Shown piece after piece: positions 14,389 to 17,179 of a stretch of DNA of 17,179 nt. A program made the position numbers and the translations under genes. The notes under the pieces were generated by a model. It saw only the letters and a list, made by a program, of their open reading frames with translations, was not told where the DNA came from and made no database searches. The first letter of the stretch is position 1; every line of letters starts with the position of its first letter. The stretch spans positions 1 to 17,179 of the forward strand of contig JALOAH010000078.1 of NCBI GenBank assembly GCA_023228865.1, in the 5' to 3' direction. This DNA comes from Porticoccaceae bacterium. GTDB lineage: Bacteria > Pseudomonadota > Gammaproteobacteria > Pseudomonadales > Porticoccaceae.

Positions 14389-15891
14389 TTAATCGAAATT
14401 GTATTCAAATTCAACACCGTAAACACGACCCTTACCACCAATGGGGCTAAAGGTGCCACCAGCAAGCCCTGTGAAGGTTGCGCCTGAATGGATAACTTCA
14501 TCCAGCAGGTTTTTTCCATAAACTGAAACCGACCACCTATTCTCAGAAAAATAGGTGACAAACAGGTTAACCATTTCCACTTCTTGAAGTGGTAGTTGGT
14601 TGTTATCCGACATGTACATTTTATCTCTATAGGCGTAGGATGCATGAGTCAACAGTGTACCGCCGTGGTCAAAATCCAATTCGTGCGTTAATGCGATACC
14701 CCATGTTGATTTTGGCGCGCGGGTCAAATCAAGATCCATATCCTCACTATTTATGACACCGTCACCATTTAAATCAAAAAGGATATCCGTATATTCAGCA
14801 TCGAGATAACCATAATTGATACTTAAAAGCAGACCGTCACTGATCTGATGATTAAACTCAATTTCAACCCCTTGCATCTTCGCATCTGCAGTGTTTGTTG
14901 AAAATTGGTTAAGAGTTACGGGCTCAGCAACATCCTTTTGCATATCCTTCAACTCGCTATAGAAAATAGCAACATTAAGCTTTGTGCGTCGCTCGTTAAA
15001 CCATGATTTAAAGCCCATTTCAAAAGCATCTTGCTCTTCTTCATCAAAAGCGGGAAATGCCGCAACACCCGGGATAGCGCTTGTGGCCTGCCTTAAGTTA
15101 AAGCTCCCGCTCCTAAAGCCTTTGGAATAATCTGAATACAGATGCATATCATCTTTAAATTCCCAACTAAAGCCCACTCGCGGGATAAAAAAGTCCCACT
15201 TTTTGCTATCTTCATAAAACAGCGAACAGGAGCGGGATGACAGATCGCAACTTCCCAGGTCTCTGGGGGATATTTTCGCATCCTTTTCCTCACGGCTATA
15301 CCGCAGCCCTGCCCTTAAAATCACATCATCTGTTATATGATAATCTAACTGCGTAAACACCCCTAGTGCTTCGTGGTCCATTTTTCCCCCTGAATGTTGC
15401 AGCAAGGCTCCACCGAGAATGCTCCTCTGCTCAATAGTAAACATATCTTGAGAAAAGTAATAAACACCGGAAGTAATATCGGCATTACCAAAACTACCAT
15501 TGTAACGAATCTCATTACTCACCTGATCCTGCTCAAAGAAATTGTTTGCATCAAAAAATGTAACAGGAGATGAGTCGATATCAACATTGTTTAGACTTTC
15601 AACTTTACGTCTTGCCAGAATATTGGTGATACTGCCGTCACCAAATGCAACATCCCAGCTTGATTCAAAAGTTACCTGCGTCCAGTTAATATCTGTCAAG
15701 CCCTTATTATCATTACTTACCTTATGACTACTTGGCGAGAATAAAGCCCATCCTTGAGCAATAGTGCCATCACCATCCATGGAACCATCTTCAACAATCA
15801 ACAGATACTCTGAGGAATCATTTGGCGTAAATCGCAATGAAGCCCTAGCTACTAAGCTCTCCATAGCGCCATAATCAGCCATCTCATCCCC
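14389..15891 (-). pseudogene. TonB-dependent receptor, C-terminal beta-barrel only
   Basis: About 500 residues of an outer-membrane TonB-dependent receptor. Typical barrel landmarks are LRAGLRYSREEKDA, PRVGFSWEFKDDMHLYSDYSKGFRSG, FNLR, AFEMGFKS, GVEIEFNHQISDGLLLSINYGYLDAEYTD, WSVSVYGKNLLDE and the terminal RVYGVEFEYNFD, ending in Asp rather than Phe. A dockerin-like calcium loop lies at 14740-14775. Signal peptide, TonB box and plug are all missing; the frame instead continues upstream into IS21 IstA. It is therefore a dead 3' remnant, although the frame stays open. Originally it probably imported a ligand for this or another catabolic system. Confidence 0.85.
14740..14775 (-). other. Dockerin/EF-hand-type calcium loop in the receptor remnant
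   Basis: DLNGDGVINSED has the D-x-N-x-D-x-x-x-N-x-x-D spacing of calcium-binding loops. It lies between two predicted barrel strands, so in an extracellular loop. Confidence 0.5.
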
Positions 15892-16800
15892 AGGTAGGGG
15901 TTGCAGGGAGGCCTGCTCTTCGTCAAAACGACTGCGAGTCCGACGGTTCAGTTTGTCCACCACTTTGTCGATCAGCGACTGGTAGTCGTCAACCGAATCG
16001 AAGTTGGCGTGACCTCGCAACTTCAGCTGTTGAGACAGTCGCTGTTTGAGCGAGCCGTTGGCGCACTCGACCACACCGTTCTCATGGGATTGACCGGGAT
16101 TGTTGCGGGTGGGTTGCATGCCATAATGTTCGCACAGCTTGGTGTAGTCGTCCGTCCAAGCGTTTTCTCGGTTCTTGCGCGCGGCACTCAAACTGTCAGT
16201 GCGGTGCTCCAGAGGGCTTCCGCCCGCTTGTTTCAAGGCGCGTTGCAGGCCACAGGCCAGCGCTGCATAGCTCTCGCCCCCTTGCACCACGGTGACTGAG
16301 CGCCAGCCGCTGTAGGCCAGGCGAAACTGATACAGCAGATGCGAGAAGGGCTTGCCCTGAATGGTGATCGGACTGTCAGGGTGTGTGAAGTCGGAGAAAG
16401 CCTGCTGTGATACCACCGCCTGCTGTCGGAACATGACCTCGCGGTCGGGGCCATGCAGCGCTTTCCATTGTTTAACGCGTCGCTGCAAGGTTCGCAGGAT
16501 GCGCTGATCGTAATGTTCGGGGTAATGCTCTTCCAGGTAATCGAGCAGGGTAGTTCCCGTCAGTGACGGCTCTTTCTCCAATAGGAGTACGAGCTCTGTA
16601 CTCCACACGGCCTCCAGTGGATCTTCACGGGTGCGCCAGTCGCGCTCAGCTTTACGACGGGCTCCCCCGGCGTGCTCAATCCGCCGTCCAGAGCGGACGG
16701 AAAGACCTGCTTTAGCGGCAGCCACCTCTTGGGTGGTGCCGGCTTTACGATGCTGCATATACAGCTCCTCTTGTCGGTGGGTAATGTGTTGACCAGGCAC
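15892..16800 (-). pseudogene. istA: IS21-family IstA transposase, N-terminal fragment fused to receptor
   Basis: About 303 residues of IstA starting at GTG 16800 (VPGQHITHRQEELYMQHRKA). It shows the N-terminal helix-turn-helix (TTQEVAAAKAGLSVRSGRRIE) and the catalytic core, with LSDFTHPD-type SDFTH, the GGESYAALACGLQRAL helix, HRTDSLSAA and HENGVVE, so all three DDE positions remain. It ends at SLQPLP, where relatives continue for about 190 more residues, and joins in frame to the receptor barrel. istB and the right end of IS21 are absent. Transposition is not expected. Confidence 0.82.
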
Positions 16801-16841
16801 TTGTGCTCCATGGAGGAAAACAAATGCCTATTGTCATACCC

Positions 16842-16892
16842 AACCGGCCAAGATAATTGTCGCTAACCGGACAAGATAGTTGACGCCAAACA
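16842..16892 (-). repeat. IS21 left end with tandem terminal repeats
   Basis: Read on the minus strand the end begins TGTTTGGCGTCAACTATC at 16892. Two direct repeats TATCTTG(T/G)CCGGTT lie at 16878-16865 and 16855-16842, 23 bases apart, the multiple-repeat terminus typical of IS21. It interrupts the IS5 gene after the EE codons. Confidence 0.7.
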
Positions 16893-17052
16893 CTCCTCGA
16901 CGGCGGGGTCGGAGAGGTTGAACCAGTGCTGGAGAAAATAGATACGCAGCATGCGCTCCACCCCGACCGGGCGACGTCCCGCTCCCTGAGGCTTGGGGTA
17001 GAAGGGCTCGATAGCTTCGACCAGCCCTTTCCAGGGAATAATGGTATCCATG
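16893..17052 (-). pseudogene. IS5-family transposase, N-terminal fragment
   Basis: From about 17051 the translation reads MDTIIPWKGLVEAIEPFYPK, then GRRPVGVERMLRIYFLQHWF and NLSDPAVEE, the N-terminal domain of IS5-type transposases. In relatives this ATG is an internal Met about 25 residues in, so the first codons are also missing, cut by the IS66 terminus at 17053. The 3' side is cut by the IS21 end at 16892. The catalytic domain is not present here. Confidence 0.8.
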
Positions 17053-17078
17053 GTAAGCGTCCAGCCCTCCCACCTGTT
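17053..17078. repeat. IS66 terminal inverted repeat, right end
   Basis: Matches the left-edge terminus (101-126) at 23 of 26 bases. It overlaps the last bases of the tnpC stop region. Confidence 0.8.
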
Positions 17079-17179
17079 ACTGTGAGGCTTTGAGTGGTAG
17101 CAACTCGTCAATGCAGCTGTTGGGCCAGGTGGGGAGTTTTTCCAAAACCTCTTTAAGCCAGGCGAAGGGCTCGATGCCA
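17077..17179 (-). CDS. tnpC: IS66 TnpC transposase, C-terminal 33 residues (partial)
   Basis: The translation GIEPFAWLKEVLEKLPTWP followed by IDELLPLKASQ is the standard end of IS66 DDE transposases (compare GLDPQAYLRDVMERLP in the complete copy at 12917-12970). The stop is TAA at 17079-17077, about 24 bases inside the IS66 terminus. The rest lies outside the window. Confidence 0.85.
   Translation of the reverse strand, partial: GIEPFAWLKEVLEKLPTWPNSCIDELLPLKASQ

Larger units (their letters stand above)
17053..17179 (-). mobile_element. IS66-family element, right (tnpC-side) end, truncated by window edge
   Basis: The terminus GTAAGCGTCCAGCCC begins at 17053, reading right, directly beside the IS5 fragment. 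Inside it lies the end of a tnpC gene. The bases match the IS66 end at 101-126 in inverted relation, so both edges hold the same element type in the same orientation. The eight bases outside it (17045-17052, tatccatg) do not equal those outside the left end (gattgaaa). Confidence 0.85.

Noticed and set aside
17040..17111. The upstream ATG at 17111 as start of the IS5 fragment
   Set aside because: The residues before MDTIIPW are translated IS66 terminus and tnpC end, not IS5.
1..17179. One IS66 copy spanning the junction of a small circle
   Set aside because: Possible in principle, but the 8 bases outside the two ends differ, so a single simple insertion is not supported; kept only as an alternative to two copies.

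Overview
The window is an IS-riddled accessory segment from a Gram-negative bacterium. A Gammaproteobacterium is most likely, judging from the TonB-dependent receptor, the IS66/IS630/IS21/IS5/IS1595 mix and the style of the catabolic genes; I cannot name the genus. No rRNA, tRNA, CRISPR array, replication or conjugation gene was seen.

Layout. Positions 1-126 are the tnpA-side end of an IS66 element that runs out of the window to the left. It cuts off the 3' end of an IS1595-type (IS1016-like) transposase gene (127-745). Positions 1046-8418 are the cargo. On the minus strand are a limonene-epoxide-hydrolase-like NTF2 protein, a dihydrodipicolinate-reductase-fold NAD(P) oxidoreductase and a PAPS sulfotransferase. 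Divergently, on the plus strand, is a tight operon of a BaiCD/BaiH/TMADH-type old-yellow-enzyme flavoprotein, an SDR and a SnoaL-like protein. A TetR regulator converges on the operon end. The 414-base divergent gap carries inverted repeats sharing the half-site GGAATAT.

Positions about 8430-13500 are stacked insertion sequences: a frameshifted IS630 (minus), a second IS630 (plus) with an A8 slippery run and a lost C-terminus, and an IS256 element that interrupts it. A complete IS66 (10625-13052, 8-bp target duplication) sits in the IS256 leader, and the IS256 start is followed by the C-terminal part of an IS5 transposase. Positions 13603-15891 hold a six-helix membrane protein and the C-terminal beta-barrel of a TonB-dependent receptor, joined in frame to an IS21 IstA N-terminus (15892-16800). 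The IS21 left end lies in an IS5 transposase, whose N-terminal part is cut at 17052 by the tnpC-side end of an IS66 that runs out to the right.

The two edge IS66 ends share 23 of 26 terminal bases and point the same way. The window therefore looks like the inside of a roughly 17-kb composite-transposon-like unit carrying a catabolic cluster for a cyclic, hydrophobic (steroid/terpenoid-like) compound. In the proposed scheme the SnoaL protein and SDR create or use an enone, the flavoprotein reduces the double bond, the epoxide-hydrolase-like protein and sulfotransferase act on oxygen functions, TetR senses the compound, and the now broken receptor once imported it. The substrate is inference.
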